Shown here one piece after another: positions 63,130 through 64,000 of a DNA stretch of 64,000 nucleotides. The notes under the pieces were generated by a model. It saw nothing but the letters and a program-made list of their open reading frames with translations, did not search any database and was not told the DNA's origin. A program made the position numbers and the translations under genes. The DNA comes from Siphlonurus alternatus (lineage: Eukaryota; Arthropoda; Insecta; Ephemeroptera; Siphlonuridae): assembly GCA_949825025.1 (NCBI GenBank), contig OX463778.1:37134571-37198570 (forward strand), written 5' to 3'. How positions within the stretch are numbered: the first letter of the stretch is position 1; each line of letters starts with the position of its first letter.

Positions 63130-63690
63130 TGATAGAACCATAATAGATAGGTCCATTAGCACTACGGTTTTGAACTGATCTGCGCATTTGGTCCAAGTTC
63201 CCAAGGTGATGTCACTTTCAATTGGACCTCCAAACAACTGTTTCTGTTCCACGAGGGGGTGCTACTGGAGCAGGGCTTTCATTTAAAATAAGCAAAGAAC
63301 TTTGTTTTTAACTTATCTGAAATTTGATATAAATTACAATGCTTCACGTCAGATCGGTTGCCAAAATGTATTTAAATTATTTTGAAACACTGTACCTTAC
63401 AAGCAATCGGGCATAGAATTAGAAGTTCCTATCTTTGTTCATAAAGTTAACAAACCTGCCATTGGCTGTGCGCAAACTAGTCCCCTAGCATCTGCGCAGC
63501 AGAACTTGGCATAAAGCTCTCTTATCAAGCACACTATGCAGAGACATGTGCAGTAGGTAGTCTATTAATATTTAAAACTTGTTTCTGCGCAGCTTTTCTA
63601 AGCTGTGGCAGTTAATTTACGGAAAATTTTGGAACAGAGCAGAAAAAAATTAACATATGCAAGGTGCGCATGGGAGCTCCCTGGGCCCTT
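63130..63690. repeat. Dispersed repeat R, copy 2, uninterrupted
   Basis: Matches 30858-31344 plus 31929-31985 without the insert, and so shows the empty insertion site near 63.62 kb. About three quarters of positions agree by eye. No ORF of note. Confidence 0.65.
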
Positions 63691-63704
63691 ACTTGATTGA
63701 CAAG

Positions 63705-63805
63705 TCTAGAAAGTTTCCCCAATTGCAAACTTGAACCACTAACACAGCGCGATTTGATAACCGAATTGCTTACCGTTACACAATGGCAGGTTATTGCAAG
63801 ATTTC
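63705..63805 (-). repeat. tRNA-like segment, probably a SINE head
   Basis: On the minus strand a degenerate A-box-like TGTAACGGTAAGCAATTCGG is followed some 40 bases later by a B-box-like GGTTCAAGTTT. Spacing fits a tRNA, but the acceptor stem and the second half of the B box do not pair properly. At most a tRNA-derived SINE or decayed tRNA. Confidence 0.3.
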
Positions 63806-64000
63806 CTGCTAAAGGGGATAATTTTGTTTTCACATGTGAATATCATGCACACACCTACGTACACTAAAAACATTTTTCGCAGGGAAATAATGAGCAAATA
63901 GTCATAATTTCAACGCTGATGAGACAGTTTTGAAATTGTGCAACATATTAGCCAGAATATTGTAGATTTTGCTCAGCATAGAATGTAAATAAAAAAAAAA

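Noticed and set aside
63705..63805. Functional tRNA gene
   Set aside because: A- and B-box-like text is present but stems do not pair and the B box is degenerate.

Overview
The window is animal nuclear DNA, strongly AT-rich, with intron-rich genes that obey GT-AG splicing and a heavy load of transposons and microsatellites. An arthropod is most likely, and a crustacean is plausible. The main argument is the first gene, a secreted CUB-domain protein of a type I know mainly from insects and crustaceans. I could not run a database search, so the taxon is an inference. All exon structures below were read by hand from splice signals. For CCDC177-like, lipocalin and WDR19, every phase fits and the summed coding length is divisible by three.

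Layout. 1-3.3 kb: minus-strand secreted CUB-domain gene, whose 3' end lies outside the window. 6.3-21.4 kb: plus-strand ortholog of CCDC177, a long coiled-coil protein in 14 exons. 22.3-22.7 kb: one minus-strand coding exon of an unidentified gene, split by a hAT-like insertion. 24.5-29.6 kb: minus-strand apolipoprotein-D-type lipocalin in 4 exons. 30.0-37.1 kb: repeat-rich intergenic block containing two hAT-like elements, one of which hosts a nested LINE. 37.6-56.3 kb: plus-strand ortholog of WDR19/IFT144 in 25 exons (1351 codons), with a Penelope-like retroelement in intron 19 and a hAT-like element in intron 24. 56.3-60.4 kb: repeats and LINE remnants. 60.4-61.0 kb: a small two-exon gene of about 110 codons that I do not recognise. 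61.0-64.0 kb: a 5S-rRNA-derived SINE, a LINE remnant, a short hAT-like element and further repeats.

The genes do not form a pathway. WDR19 is a core ciliary transport (IFT-A) component. CCDC177 is a coiled-coil protein of poorly known function. The CUB protein and the lipocalin are secreted. The most distinctive content is mobile DNA: four insertions with perfect 8-bp target duplications, a fifth with a 7-bp duplication that restores a reading frame when removed, a Penelope element flanked by 643-bp inverted arms carrying hammerhead-like motifs, a TTAA-flanked foldback element, a 5S-type SINE, and at least six LINE copies or remnants.
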